Positions 43,190 to 52,001 of a stretch of 64,000 nucleotides of DNA are shown in pieces. Location of the stretch: assembly GCF_010730195.1 (NCBI RefSeq), contig NZ_AP022613.1:1736001-1800000 (forward strand). The letters run 5' to 3'. Both the position numbers and the translations under genes were made by a program. Source of the stretch: Mycobacterium conspicuum (GTDB lineage: Bacteria; Actinomycetota; Actinomycetes; Mycobacteriales; Mycobacteriaceae). Every line of letters starts with the position of its first letter. Within the stretch, counting starts at the first letter, position 1. The notes below the pieces were generated by a model. The model saw only the letters and a list, made by a program, of their open reading frames with translations. It was not told the DNA's origin and searched no databases.

Positions 43190-43669
43190 TCAGCTTCTCA
43201 GCGCCGACAGCACCCGGTCCGGGTGACGGCAGCTCACCAGCCAGTACGGCGTCGGGTCGTCGGGATCGTCGAGCACCAGCAGGACCATCGGGCCGACCCA
43301 CGCCCGGTGCAGCACGAAGGCCGCCGGGTCGAACTGGCGCCCCAACGCCGCCGACTTGGCCGTGCGCGGGATTTCGGCGGAGCGGGCGACCACCGTGGCG
43401 GGCAGGTGGGCGGGTCCGGCCCACAATTCCACGCCATGCCCGGAGCCTTGGGTCACCCGGATCTCGGCGCGGCCCAACCACAGCAGGGTCGCGGCCGCGA
43501 CGGTGAAAAGCGTCGCGTACGGGAGCCAGTCGGGCAGGGCGGCGATGCCCATGTTGATTTCGAACGCCAGGAGCGCCGCCAGCGCGAACCCCAGCGGCCA
43601 CCACCACCACGGCACCCACAATCGCTCGCGATATCGCACACTGTGCGCCGCGACGCGCGTATCGGACAC
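43190..43669 (-). CDS. DUF3093 membrane protein (Rv2698-like)
   Basis: 159 residues. Two membrane helices near the start (WVPWWWWPLGFALAALLAFE and LPYATLFTVAAATLLWL, about 15-60) are followed by a small beta-rich domain ending in PYWLVSCRHPDRVLSAL. Unknown function. GTG 43669 was chosen to match the family start (SDTRVAAHSVRYRERLW). Divergent from dut with 25 bases between starts; convergent with the DUF4193 gene. Confidence 0.82.
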   Translation of the reverse strand: MSDTRVAAHSVRYRERLWVPWWWWPLGFALAALLAFEINMGIAALPDWLPYATLFTVAAATLLWLGRAEIRVTQGSGHGVELWAGPAHLPATVVARSAEIPRTAKSAALGRQFDPAAFVLHRAWVGPMVLLVLDDPDDPTPYWLVSCRHPDRVLSALRS

Positions 43670-43694
43670 GCGGTCAAGGGTAATCTGTGGCCCC

Positions 43695-44171
43695 GTGTCG
43701 ACCAGTCTGGCTTCCCAAGTCAACATCGTTCGCCTCGATCCCGGGCTCCCGCTGCCCAGCCGCGCGCATGAGGGCGACGCCGGGGTCGATCTCTTCAGCG
43801 CCGAAGACGTCCAGCTGGCGCCGGGGCACCGGGCCCTGGTCCGCACCGGCGTCGCGGTGGCCATCCCGTTCGGGATGGTCGGGCTGGTGCACCCGCGCTC
43901 GGGATTGGCCGCGCGGGTGGGACTTTCGATCGTCAACAGCCCGGGCACCATCGATGCGGGCTACCGTGGAGAGATCAAGGTTTCGCTGATCAACCTCGAC
44001 CCGGTCGCGCCCATCGACGTGCATCGCGGTGACCGGATTGCGCAATTGCTGGTGCAGCGGGTCGAGTTGGTCGAGCTGGTCGAGGTCTCGTCGTTCGACG
44101 AAGCCGGGCTGGCCGAGACATCCCGTGGCGACGGCGGCCACGGTTCCTCCGGCGGGCATGCGAGTTTGTGA
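43695..44171 (+). CDS. dut: Deoxyuridine 5'-triphosphate nucleotidohydrolase
   Basis: Trimeric dUTPase that keeps uracil out of DNA and supplies dUMP. 158 residues. Motifs: HEGDAGVDL (1), HPRSGLA (2), NSPGTIDAGYRGE (3), GDRIAQL (4) and the C-terminal arm RGDGGHGSSGGH (5), all intact. GTG start. The last base of its stop is the first base of the next ATG (TGATG), so the genes are coupled. Confidence 0.97.
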   Translation: MSTSLASQVNIVRLDPGLPLPSRAHEGDAGVDLFSAEDVQLAPGHRALVRTGVAVAIPFGMVGLVHPRSGLAARVGLSIVNSPGTIDAGYRGEIKVSLINLDPVAPIDVHRGDRIAQLLVQRVELVELVEVSSFDEAGLAETSRGDGGHGSSGGHASL

Positions 44172-44920
44172 TGGCAGTTTTTCGGAGACGTGCGAGCGAC
44201 GACGACAGCGCTGACGAGGCGGGCGGCCCGGACGAGGCACCCATCGAGGCGGCGGCTGCCGAGGAATCCGAGGAGGAGCTGCAGGGCCCGTTCGACATCG
44301 AGGACTTCGACGATCCCGCGGCCGCCGAGTTGGCCCGGCTGGACCTGGGTTCGGTGCTGATTCCGATGCCGGAGGGCAGCCAGCTGCAGGTCGAGTTGAC
44401 CGAGGGCGGGGTGCCGAGCGCGGTGTGGGTCATTACCCCCAACGGTCGTTTCACCATCGCCGCCTACGCGGCACCGAAGACCGCCGGCCTGTGGCGCGAG
44501 GTGGCCGGCGAGCTCGCCGACTCACTTCGCAAGGACTCGGCCAAGGTCGTCATCCGGGACGGGCCGTGGGGCCGCGAAGTGATCGGTACCGCCGCCGGCG
44601 TGGTGCATTTCATCGGCGTCGACGGCTACCGGTGGATGATTCGCTGCGTCGTCAACGGCCCGCAGGAGACGATCGACGCGTTGGTCGACGAGGCCCGAGA
44701 AGCGTTGGCGGACACCGTTGTTCGCCGAGGAGACACGCCGCTGCCGGTGCGCACGCCGTTGCCGGTGCAGCTGCCCGAGCCGATGGCGTCGCAGCTGCAG
44801 GAGGCGGCCGCCCAACAGGCCGCACAGCAGGCCGCCACGCCGGAGCAGCCCGCCGACCCGACCGCGCGCCGCAGCGCCGAGGGATCAGCGATGCAGCAGC
44901 TGCGCAGCACCGGCGGCTAA
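44171..44920 (+). CDS. DUF3710 protein (Rv2696c-like)
   Basis: 249 residues. Acidic, disordered N-terminus (about 1-45), a compact domain (GPFDIEDFDDP ... GRFTIAAYAAPKTAGLWREVA ... GVDGYRWMIRCVVNG), then a Gln/Ala-rich tail. Actinobacterial family of unknown function, regularly placed next to dut. GTG one codon upstream is also possible. Convergent with the alpha/beta hydrolase, overlapping by four bases. Confidence 0.84.
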   Translation: MAVFRRRASDDDSADEAGGPDEAPIEAAAAEESEEELQGPFDIEDFDDPAAAELARLDLGSVLIPMPEGSQLQVELTEGGVPSAVWVITPNGRFTIAAYAAPKTAGLWREVAGELADSLRKDSAKVVIRDGPWGREVIGTAAGVVHFIGVDGYRWMIRCVVNGPQETIDALVDEAREALADTVVRRGDTPLPVRTPLPVQLPEPMASQLQEAAAQQAAQQAATPEQPADPTARRSAEGSAMQQLRSTGG

Positions 44921-45621
44921 CCCGACGCGTCGGCGAGCGCGGCCAGGCAGGCGGCGCCCAGCGCGGAGGCATCCGCGCCGAACTGATCCAGCGTCACCGT
45001 GCGCAGCGCGGCGTGCGGCGCCGCGTCAACCCATTCGACTCCCACCGCCAGCGGGTGGATCGGGTCGTCGACCGCGGCGCACACGCCCAGCGGGGTGGCC
45101 AGGCGGGCCAGCTCGGAGTGGCTCGGCGCCCGGTAGGCCGCCGCTTCGTCCATCGCGTCGGGCAAATGCGGCCACTGCGCCGCCCACGAGCGGGTCAGCT
45201 CCTCGGCCAGCCACGGCGGACTGGAGGCCCGCATCTGCGTCGTCGTCGCCGCCAGGCCGTCGCGCCGCAGCTGGTCGGCCGTGTGCCGTGCGGCCAGGGC
45301 GGCGGGCGCCGACCCGGGCGCGCCCGTCCAGGCCGGCAGCGCGGCCAGGACGGCGACGGCGCGCTCGGGATGGGCCAACGCCCACGCGGTGGCCACCGCG
45401 GCGCCGATGGAGATACCGCCCACACAGATCGGACCCGCGCTCGCGGCCTCGTCCAACGCCGCAAGATAGCCCTTGATCAACTGCTGCGGCTGCGGCGGCG
45501 GTGTCCGCAGCACCGCGCCGACGCCCCGCAGCGGCCCGGAGAACGCCCGCCGGACATAGCCGTCGTCGGAACCGGTGCCGGGCAATAACACGGCTGTGAC
45601 ACCGTGCAATTCGTCACTCAC
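44917..45621 (-). CDS. Alpha/beta-hydrolase-fold protein (Rv2695-like)
   Basis: 234 residues. Oxyanion strand VTAVLLPGTGSDDGYV and a nucleophile elbow GISIGAA (Ser near 96). An Asp (AVDDPIHP) and the following His are candidates for the rest of the triad. No substrate known. GTG 45621 is selected by similarity to the M. tuberculosis start; the frame is open 45 codons upstream. A GAGGA stretch touches the GTG, too close to be a normal ribosome site, so the start is uncertain. Confidence 0.76.
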   Translation of the reverse strand: MSDELHGVTAVLLPGTGSDDGYVRRAFSGPLRGVGAVLRTPPPQPQQLIKGYLAALDEAASAGPICVGGISIGAAVATAWALAHPERAVAVLAALPAWTGAPGSAPAALAARHTADQLRRDGLAATTTQMRASSPPWLAEELTRSWAAQWPHLPDAMDEAAAYRAPSHSELARLATPLGVCAAVDDPIHPLAVGVEWVDAAPHAALRTVTLDQFGADASALGAACLAALADASG

Positions 45622-45755
45622 TCCTCGATACTGCCGCGTACCCGCAGGCAGTCCAATAACCTCGGTTTGGTCCGCGTGGCGCCGGGGAACCAACAGGTCT
45701 ACGGTGTCCGTTGGCAGACAGTAGGGACACCAACAAGCAGTGTCAGGAGTGGCCA

Positions 45756-46124
45756 ATGGGGGCCCAGGGTTATCTGCGCCGGCTCACCCGGCGGTTGACG
45801 GAGGACCCGGAGAAACTCGACTCCGAGGACTTGTCCGAAGAGGTCGCCACCACCGGTGCGCAGCGCGCGATCGACTGCGAGCGCGGCCAGGAGGTCACGA
45901 TGGTGGGCACGCTGCGCAGCGTCGAGACCAACGGCAAGGGCTGCGCCGGCGGGGTGCGCGCCGAATTTTTCGACGGCAGCGACACGGTCACCCTGGTGTG
46001 GCTGGGGCAACGCCGGATCCCCGGCATCGACTCGGGACGCACGCTGCGGGTGCGCGGCCGGCTGGGCAAGCTGGAGAACGGCGCCAAGGCGATCTACAAC
46101 CCGCACTACGAAATTCAGCGGTGA
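45756..46124 (+). CDS. OB-fold nucleic-acid-binding protein (Rv2694c-like)
   Basis: 122 residues, the same length as Rv2694c. A helical start (GYLRRLTRRLTEDPEKLD) is followed by an OB-fold (VTMVGTLRSVETNGKG ... VTLVWLGQRRIPGIDSGRTLRVRGRLG) like those in RecG wedge or aspartyl-tRNA-synthetase domains. Likely binds single-stranded nucleic acid; target unknown. AGGAG at 45745-45749 supports ATG 45756. It overlaps the next gene (GTGA). Confidence 0.83.
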   Translation: MGAQGYLRRLTRRLTEDPEKLDSEDLSEEVATTGAQRAIDCERGQEVTMVGTLRSVETNGKGCAGGVRAEFFDGSDTVTLVWLGQRRIPGIDSGRTLRVRGRLGKLENGAKAIYNPHYEIQR

Positions 46125-46825
46125 GCCTCGACAGCCTCGACGGCTTCGACACCGAGGGCGGACCGGTGACCGCTCGCCGCGCCAGCCCCGAGCGCCTGCT
46201 CGCGCAGGTGGGCGGCGTCAGTGGTCTCGTCTACTCGTCGCTGCCGGTGGTCGTCTTCGTGGCGGTTTCGGCCGCCGCCGGCCTGGTGCCCGCGATCGCA
46301 AGCGCGTTGGCCGTCGCAGCGCTGGTGTTGGTGTGGCGGCTGGTGCGACGCGATTCCGTGCAGCCGGCGCTTTCCGGGTTTATGGGCGTCGGCATCTGCG
46401 CGCTGATCGCCTACTTCGTCGGGCAATCCAAGGGCTACTTCCTGCTCGGCATCTGGACGTCGCTGCTGTGGGCGGTGGTGTTCACGGTGTCGGTGATGAT
46501 CCGCCGGCCCGTCGTCGGCTACCTGTGGAGCTGGGCCAGCGGCCGCGACCGGGCCTGGCGCGACGTCCCGCGCGCCGTATACGCGTTCGACGTCGCGTCG
46601 CTGGGCTGGGTGCTGGTCTTCGCTGCCCGCTTCGTGGTCCAGCACTGGCTGTATGACGCCAATCGGACCGGCTGGTTGGCGGCCGCGCGCCTGGGGATGG
46701 GTTGGCCGCTGACCGCGCTGGCCGCGCTGCTGACGTACGGGGCGATCAGGGCCGCGCACCGCGCCCTCGCTGACTCGGGAGCCGAAGCTGGCAGCCCCGA
46801 ACTCGAGGCCGACACCGGCCGCTAA
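46121..46825 (+). CDS. DUF3159 membrane protein (Rv2693c-like)
   Basis: 234 residues with about five to six hydrophobic helices (VVVFVAVSAAAGLVPAIASALAVAALVLVW, GVGICALIAYFVGQ, LLGIWTSLLWAVVFTVSVM, and two later). The motif GFMGVGICALIAYFVGQSKGYFLLG typifies the family. Transporter-like but unassigned. GTG start inside the preceding stop; it ends in a four-base overlap with ceoC. Next to the potassium regulators ceoB/ceoC, which may hint at ion transport. Confidence 0.82.
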   Translation: MSLDSLDGFDTEGGPVTARRASPERLLAQVGGVSGLVYSSLPVVVFVAVSAAAGLVPAIASALAVAALVLVWRLVRRDSVQPALSGFMGVGICALIAYFVGQSKGYFLLGIWTSLLWAVVFTVSVMIRRPVVGYLWSWASGRDRAWRDVPRAVYAFDVASLGWVLVFAARFVVQHWLYDANRTGWLAAARLGMGWPLTALAALLTYGAIRAAHRALADSGAEAGSPELEADTGR

Positions 46826-47499
46826 TCGCCGGGCGGGGGCCCTTCGGGCAGCAACAACTTGCGCAGGTCCTCTTCGACCTCGGTGACCGCCACGAAGAGC
46901 AGCTCGTCGCCGCCCTCCAGGGGTTCGTCGGATTCGGGCACGATGACGCGCGGGCCCCGCAGGATCGTCACCAGCGCCGCATCCCGCGGCAGCTGCAGTC
47001 TGCGCACCGGCTTGCCGCCCCACGGCGTGTCGTCGGGCAGGGTGATCTCCACCAGGTTGGCCCCGCCCTTGCGGAATTCCATCAGCCGCACCAGGTCGCC
47101 GACCGCGACCGCTTCCTCGATCAACGAACACAGCATCCGCGGGGTGGACACCGCCACGTCCACACCCCAGGCGTCGGTGAACAGCCACTCGTTGCGCGGA
47201 TCGTTGACCCGGGCCACCACCCGCGGCACCGCGAACTCGGTTTTGGCCAGCAGGCTGAGCACCACGTTGACCTTGTCGTCGCCGGTGGCGGCGACCGCCA
47301 CGTCGAAATCTTCCAGGTGCACCGACTCAAGCAGGCTCAGCTCGCAGGCATCGCCGAGCCGCCAGTGCGCGGCCGGGATCGCGTCGACGTCGACGTGGTC
47401 GGGGTTGCGTTCGATCAGGGTCACGTCGTGGCCGTTCTCGACCAGTTCGCGGGTGACCGAACGCCCGACGGCGCCCGCCCCGGCAACTGCTACCTTCAC
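46822..47499 (-). CDS. ceoC: Trk potassium uptake regulator, TrkA-type (CeoC)
   Basis: 225 residues. RCK_N Rossmann domain with NAD motif GAGAVGRSVTREL (about 7-19) and the acidic ligand in LIERNPDHVD, then RCK_C domain (GGKPVRRLQLPRDAALVTILR). Cytoplasmic gating subunit of a potassium transporter; NAD(H) binding couples transport to energy state. It overlaps ceoB by four bases and follows it on the same strand, so the pair forms one unit. No TrkH/TrkG channel gene is adjacent. Confidence 0.93.
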   Translation of the reverse strand: MKVAVAGAGAVGRSVTRELVENGHDVTLIERNPDHVDVDAIPAAHWRLGDACELSLLESVHLEDFDVAVAATGDDKVNVVLSLLAKTEFAVPRVVARVNDPRNEWLFTDAWGVDVAVSTPRMLCSLIEEAVAVGDLVRLMEFRKGGANLVEITLPDDTPWGGKPVRRLQLPRDAALVTILRGPRVIVPESDEPLEGGDELLFVAVTEVEEDLRKLLLPEGPPPGD

Positions 47500-48179
47500 G
47501 TGCGCGCCCCCGCCTCTAGGTCTTCGCTGGGTGGTAGCGCGGCAATGGCCACCGCCTCGGCGGCGCGGCCCGATATCGCGGCGACGTAGACCTGGTCACC
47601 CGCCTGGATGACGGTCTTCGGTTCCGGCAGGATGCCCGTGCCAAACCTGATGATGAACGCCACCCGCGCGCCGGTGGCCTGCTCCAGATCGGTGGCCCGG
47701 TGCCCGACCCAGTCGTCGTGCAAGACGACCTCGGACACGGCGACGGTGCCGGTGGGATCGCGCCACTTCGTCGTCTCGCTCTCCCGGGTCAGCGCATTGA
47801 ACAACCGGTCCGTGGTCCAGGGCACCGTGGCGATGGTGGGAATCCCGAGGCGTTCGTAGACCTCGGCGCGCTTCGCGTCGTAGATCCGGGCGACCACGCG
47901 CTGCACGCGGAAGGTTTCCCGGGCCAGACGCGCCGAGATGATGTTCGAGTTGTCTCCCGAGGACACCGCGGCGAACGCGTCGGTCTGTTCGACCCCCGCC
48001 CGCAACAGGACATCTCGGTCGAAGCCCTGGCCGAGCACCCGTTGGCCGGCGAACTCGGGACTGAGCCGGTTGAAGGCCGCGCTGTCGCGGTCGATGACGG
48101 CGACGTCGTGGCCGATCCGGGACAGCCCGTCGGCGAGCGACGAGCCCACGCGGCCGCACCCCATCACTATTACCCGCAC
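47496..48179 (-). CDS. ceoB: Trk potassium uptake regulator, TrkA-type (CeoB)
   Basis: 227 residues, paralogue of CeoC. NAD motif GCGRVGSSLADGL, acidic residue in VIDRDSAAF, and RCK_C domain at about 140-220 (TVIQAGDQVYVAAISG). GTG start at 48179. First gene of the ceoB-ceoC unit; divergent from the APC permease gene, whose start lies about 100 bases away. In M. tuberculosis CeoB is linked to pH- and chloride-linked potassium homeostasis. Confidence 0.93.
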   Translation of the reverse strand: MRVIVMGCGRVGSSLADGLSRIGHDVAVIDRDSAAFNRLSPEFAGQRVLGQGFDRDVLLRAGVEQTDAFAAVSSGDNSNIISARLARETFRVQRVVARIYDAKRAEVYERLGIPTIATVPWTTDRLFNALTRESETTKWRDPTGTVAVSEVVLHDDWVGHRATDLEQATGARVAFIIRFGTGILPEPKTVIQAGDQVYVAAISGRAAEAVAIAALPPSEDLEAGART

Positions 48180-48284
48180 TTGAGGTCCTCTCGGTGCTGC
48201 GCCTTCCGACGCCCAGCCGACTCGTCGGAGAACATTCTCGCCTACGGCGACGCGACCGGCATGGCGGGCTTACCCTTGGCTCTC

Positions 48285-50279
48285 GTGTCCAAACTTTCGA
48301 CCGCTGCGCGCCGGCTGCTGATCGGCCGACCGTTTCGCAGCGACCGTCTGAGTCACACGCTACTGCCCAAGCGGATCGCGTTGCCGGTGTTTGCCTCCGA
48401 TGCCTTGTCCTCGGTGGCATACGCGCCCGAGGAAATCTTTCTGATGCTCTCGGTCGGGGGCCTGTCGGCCTACGCGTTGTCGCCGTTGATCGGGCTGGCG
48501 GTGGCGGCGGTGATGCTGGTCGTCGTCGCCAGCTACCGGCAGAACGTGCACGCCTACCCGTCGGGCGGCGGCGACTACGAGGTGGTCACCACCAACCTGG
48601 GCGACACCGCCGGTCTGGTGGTGGCCAGCGCGCTGATGGTGGATTACGTTCTCACCGTTGCTGTTTCGACCGCATCGGCGATGTCGAACATCGGCTCGGC
48701 GCTGCCCGTCGTGGCCGAAAACAAGGTGTGGTTCTGCGTGGGCGCCATCCTGCTGGTGATGGCGATGAATCTGCGCGGGGTGCGCGAATCCGGGCTGGCC
48801 TTCGCGATTCCCACCTACGCCTTCATCGTCGGCGTGGCGTGCATGATCGGCTGGGGGCTGATCCGGATCTTCGTACTGGACAACCATTTGCAGGCGGAAT
48901 CCGCCGGCTTCCACATGAAGGCCGAGAACGGCAGCATCGCCGGGTTCGCGCTGGCGTTCCTGATCGCCCGGTCCTTCTCGTCCGGGTGCGCGGCACTGAC
49001 CGGTGTGGAGGCGATCAGCAACGGCGTGCCGGCCTTCGAGAAGCCCAAATCCCGCAACGCGGCCACGACCCTGCTGATGCTGGGCGCGATCGCGGTGGCC
49101 CTGTTGATGGGCATCATCGTGCTGTCCAAGGCGATCGGCGTGCAGATGGTCGAGGACCCGGCGACCCAGCTGTTGGGCGCCCCGTCGAACTACTACCAGA
49201 AGACCTTGGTTACCCAGCTGGCGGGAACGGTGTTCGGCAGCTTCCACATCGGGTTCCTCGCGATCACGGCGGTGACCGCGCTCATCTTGGTGTTGGCCGC
49301 CAACACGGCCTTCAACGGGTTTCCGGTTCTCGGTTCGATACTGGCCCAGCACAGTTACCTGCCGCGCCAGTTGCACACCCGTGGGGACCGGCTGGCATTC
49401 TCCAACGGAATCCTCTTCCTATCGGCGGCGGCCCTCGCGTTCGTCATCGCGTTCCGCGGTGAGGTGACGGCGCTCATCCAGCTGTACATCGTCGGCGTCT
49501 TCATCTCGTTCACCCTGAGCCAGATCGGCATGGTCCGGCACTGGACCCGGTTGCTGCGCACCGAAACCGACCCCAGCGTGCGCAGCAAGATGATGCGCTC
49601 GCGCGTCGTCAACACCGTCGGCTTCTTCTCCACCGGCGCGGTTCTGCTGGTCGTGTTGGTCACGAAATTCCTTGCCGGAGCGTGGATCGCGATCGTCGCG
49701 ATGAGTTTCCTGTTCGTCGTCATGAAGATGATCCGCAAACACTACGACACCGTGAACCGGGAACTCGCCGAGCAAGAAGCCGCCCAGGGCGACGTGGTGT
49801 TGCCCAGCCGCAACCACGCCCTGGTGCTGGTATCGAAGTTGCACCTGCCGACGTTGCGCGCGCTGGCCTACGCGCGCGCGACCCGTCCGGATGCGCTGGA
49901 GGCCATCACCGTCAACGTCGACGACGCGGAAACCCGTGCGCTGGTGCACAAATGGGAAGAGAGCGACATCAGCGTACCGCTGAAGGTCATCGCCTCGCCG
50001 TACCGTGAAATCACCCGTCCGATACTGGATTACGTCAAACGGCTGAGCAAGGAATCCAAGCGCACCGTCGTGACGGTGTTCATCCCGGAGTATGTGGTGG
50101 GCCATTGGTGGGAGCAGGTGCTGCACAACCAAAGTGCGCTGCGGCTCAAGGGCCGATTGTTGTTCATGCCCGGGGTTATGGTGACTTCGGTTCCCTGGCA
50201 ATTGAATTCGTCGGAGCGGGTCGCCACGTTGCAGCCGCACGCCGCCCCGGGTGACGCCCGGCGGGGAATCTTCGATTGA
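48285..50279 (+). CDS. APC-superfamily amino-acid/cation permease (Rv2690c-like)
   Basis: About 664 residues. Roughly twelve membrane helices (from LPVFASDALSSVAYAPEEIF to about residue 450) carry the APC signatures GGGDYEVV and CAALTGVEAISNGVPAFE. A long cytoplasmic region follows (about 480-664), including an alpha/beta piece (ALVLVSKLHLPTLRALAYA ... VTVFIPEYVVGHW). GTG 48285 and ATG 48261 are both possible. Divergent from ceoB-ceoC; a partnership in potassium transport is plausible but inferred. Confidence 0.86.
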   Translation: MSKLSTAARRLLIGRPFRSDRLSHTLLPKRIALPVFASDALSSVAYAPEEIFLMLSVGGLSAYALSPLIGLAVAAVMLVVVASYRQNVHAYPSGGGDYEVVTTNLGDTAGLVVASALMVDYVLTVAVSTASAMSNIGSALPVVAENKVWFCVGAILLVMAMNLRGVRESGLAFAIPTYAFIVGVACMIGWGLIRIFVLDNHLQAESAGFHMKAENGSIAGFALAFLIARSFSSGCAALTGVEAISNGVPAFEKPKSRNAATTLLMLGAIAVALLMGIIVLSKAIGVQMVEDPATQLLGAPSNYYQKTLVTQLAGTVFGSFHIGFLAITAVTALILVLAANTAFNGFPVLGSILAQHSYLPRQLHTRGDRLAFSNGILFLSAAALAFVIAFRGEVTALIQLYIVGVFISFTLSQIGMVRHWTRLLRTETDPSVRSKMMRSRVVNTVGFFSTGAVLLVVLVTKFLAGAWIAIVAMSFLFVVMKMIRKHYDTVNRELAEQEAAQGDVVLPSRNHALVLVSKLHLPTLRALAYARATRPDALEAITVNVDDAETRALVHKWEESDISVPLKVIASPYREITRPILDYVKRLSKESKRTVVTVFIPEYVVGHWWEQVLHNQSALRLKGRLLFMPGVMVTSVPWQLNSSERVATLQPHAAPGDARRGIFD

Positions 50280-51478
50280 CCAACCCGGAACTCACGCTGG
50301 ACACCGGTGCGCCGGCGAACGGCGGCAGCTGCGTGGCCCACCACGACGGCCGGGTGGTGTTCGTCCGCTACGCGCTGCCGGGCGAGCGGGTGCGGGTGCG
50401 GGTCACCGCGGATCGCGGATCCTATTGGCACGCAGAGGTTATCGAGGTGATCGAACCGTCGGCCGATCGGGGTGTGTCGCTGTGCCCGATCGCCGGGGCG
50501 GACGGTGCCGGGTGTTGCGATCTGGCGTTCGCCCGTCCCGAGGCGGTCCGGGTGCTCAAGGCGCAGGTCGTGGCCAATCAGCTGGAACGTCTGGGCGGAT
50601 TCCGCTGGGACAGCCCGGACACCGGAGCCGAGTCGCTGTCGGCCGGCGGACCGACCGGCTGGCGGACCCGGGTCCGGCTGGACGTCGGGGCTGACGGTCG
50701 CCCCGGTTTTCACCGCTACCACAGCGACGAACTGGTGACCGACCTGCGCTGCGGGCAGCTGCCGGCCGCGATGTTGGACGGGCTCGCGGCAACCGAGTGG
50801 CAGCCGCACGCCCACCTGCACGTCGTGCTCGACGACGATGGCCGCCGTCACGTGGTCAGCAGCGCGCGGGCGGGCAAGCGGACCGCGACCACGGTGGCCG
50901 AGGGCGACTATTACGCGGTGCAGCGGGTGGGCCGGCGCAGCTGGCGGGTGCCGGTGACGGCCTTTTGGCAGGCGCACCGCGACGCGGCGGCGGCGTACAG
51001 CGCGCTGGTGGTCGACTGGGCGCAGCCCGCCGCCGGCGCGACCGCCTGGGATCTCTACGGCGGCGCGGGTGTCTTCGCCGCGGCGCTCGGGGAGGCGGTG
51101 GGGGAGTCCGGGCGGGTGCTGACCGTCGACACCTCGCGCGCCGCGACGCGGTCGGCGCGCGAGGCGTTGGTTGATCTGCCGCAGGTACAGGTGGTGACGG
51201 ATTCCGTGCGGCGGGCGCTGACGGAGCAACGCGCGAGCGCCCCCCGAGCGGACGTCGCGGTGCTGGACCCGCCGCGATCGGGGGCCGGGCGTGAGGTCAT
51301 CGACCTCTTGGCCGCGGCCGGGGTTGGCCGCGTGGTGCACATCGGTTGTGAGGCAGCATCTTTCGCCCGCGACATCGGGCTCTACCGCGGTCACGGTTAC
51401 ACCGTCGAGAAGATCAAGGTGTTCGACGCGTTCCCGCTGACCCACCACACCGAATGTGTGGCGCTACTTATCCGCTGA
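50276..51478 (+). CDS. TrmA/RumA-type RNA (uracil-5-)-methyltransferase (Rv2689c-like)
   Basis: 400 residues. N-terminal TRAM domain (GGSCVAHHDGRVVFVRYALPGERV), a central domain with cysteines like the RumA cluster region (LCPIAGADGAGCCD), and a C-terminal SAM domain (WDLYGGAGVFAAAL; AVLDPPRSGAG). The usual SCNP catalytic motif is GCEA here (VHIGCEAASFARD); the nucleophile Cys and the late Glu (HHTEC) remain. TTG start overlapping the permease stop by four bases. The modified RNA is unknown. Confidence 0.86.
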   Translation: MTNPELTLDTGAPANGGSCVAHHDGRVVFVRYALPGERVRVRVTADRGSYWHAEVIEVIEPSADRGVSLCPIAGADGAGCCDLAFARPEAVRVLKAQVVANQLERLGGFRWDSPDTGAESLSAGGPTGWRTRVRLDVGADGRPGFHRYHSDELVTDLRCGQLPAAMLDGLAATEWQPHAHLHVVLDDDGRRHVVSSARAGKRTATTVAEGDYYAVQRVGRRSWRVPVTAFWQAHRDAAAAYSALVVDWAQPAAGATAWDLYGGAGVFAAALGEAVGESGRVLTVDTSRAATRSAREALVDLPQVQVVTDSVRRALTEQRASAPRADVAVLDPPRSGAGREVIDLLAAAGVGRVVHIGCEAASFARDIGLYRGHGYTVEKIKVFDAFPLTHHTECVALLIR

Positions 51479-51934
51479 AACCGTCGACTGCCGCCAGCGC
51501 TGCAAAACCGCCGGGATCTCGGCGAGCAGGAAGGCGTAGAAGTCATGCATCCGGGTCAGCCGGTGCCGGGCAACACTATCGGGTTCGGTGGCCGCGATCC
51601 CGGCCTCGGCCGCGGCCAGCATCGCCGAAATCACGACGTTTTGATTGGTGAACAGCGTCGCCCACGCGTCGTCGCGGAGCCGGTAGTGATCCCGCCGAGT
51701 GCCGGGGGCCGGCACCCGCTCAGCCAGACCGACCGAGGTGAGCATTTTGATCGCGCCGGAGACCGCCCCTGAGCTCGCCTGCAGTCGTTCGGCCAGCTCG
51801 CCCATCGTCGTACTGGCCTCCTCGGTGAACAGCAACGTGGCAAGCACCCGGGCGGTCATGCGCTGTAGCCCATGGTTGGTGAGCACCAGCGCGAGCTGTT
51901 CGGCGGCCTCGTGCCGGTCTGGGGAAGCGGTCAC
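51464..51934 (-). CDS. MarR/GbsR-type transcriptional regulator
   Basis: 156 residues. Winged helix at about 30-95 (MGELAERLQASSGAVSGAIKMLTSVGLAERV, wing PGTRRDHYRL), followed by dimerising helices. GTG 51934 is chosen; the frame runs 118 codons upstream across the divergent ABC gene. Its end overlaps the methyltransferase gene by 15 bases. The 66-base spacer to the ABC operon carries two small inverted repeats, so it probably controls that exporter. I do not recall this regulator beside Rv2688c in M. tuberculosis. Confidence 0.86.
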   Translation of the reverse strand: MTASPDRHEAAEQLALVLTNHGLQRMTARVLATLLFTEEASTTMGELAERLQASSGAVSGAIKMLTSVGLAERVPAPGTRRDHYRLRDDAWATLFTNQNVVISAMLAAAEAGIAATEPDSVARHRLTRMHDFYAFLLAEIPAVLQRWRQSTVSADK

Positions 51935-51972
51935 CAGGAGATAGTACCGGCTTCTTCGCAGATTTCGAGTAT

Positions 51973-52001
51973 TCAGAATTCTCTGATAGTTCAGTAAACT
52001 A
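51973..52001. promoter_or_regulatory. Candidate operators between the MarR-type gene and the ABC operon
   Basis: TCAGA-ATTC-TCTGA (51973-51986) and TAGTT-CAGTA-AACTA (51987-52001) are two adjacent inverted repeats in an AT-rich spacer. The second reaches the ABC start codon, a place where bound protein would block transcription or translation. Confidence 0.5.

Noticed and set aside
47700..48284. Extended start of the APC permease
   Set aside because: Overlaps ceoB antisense; similarity begins at the SKLSTAARRL segment.
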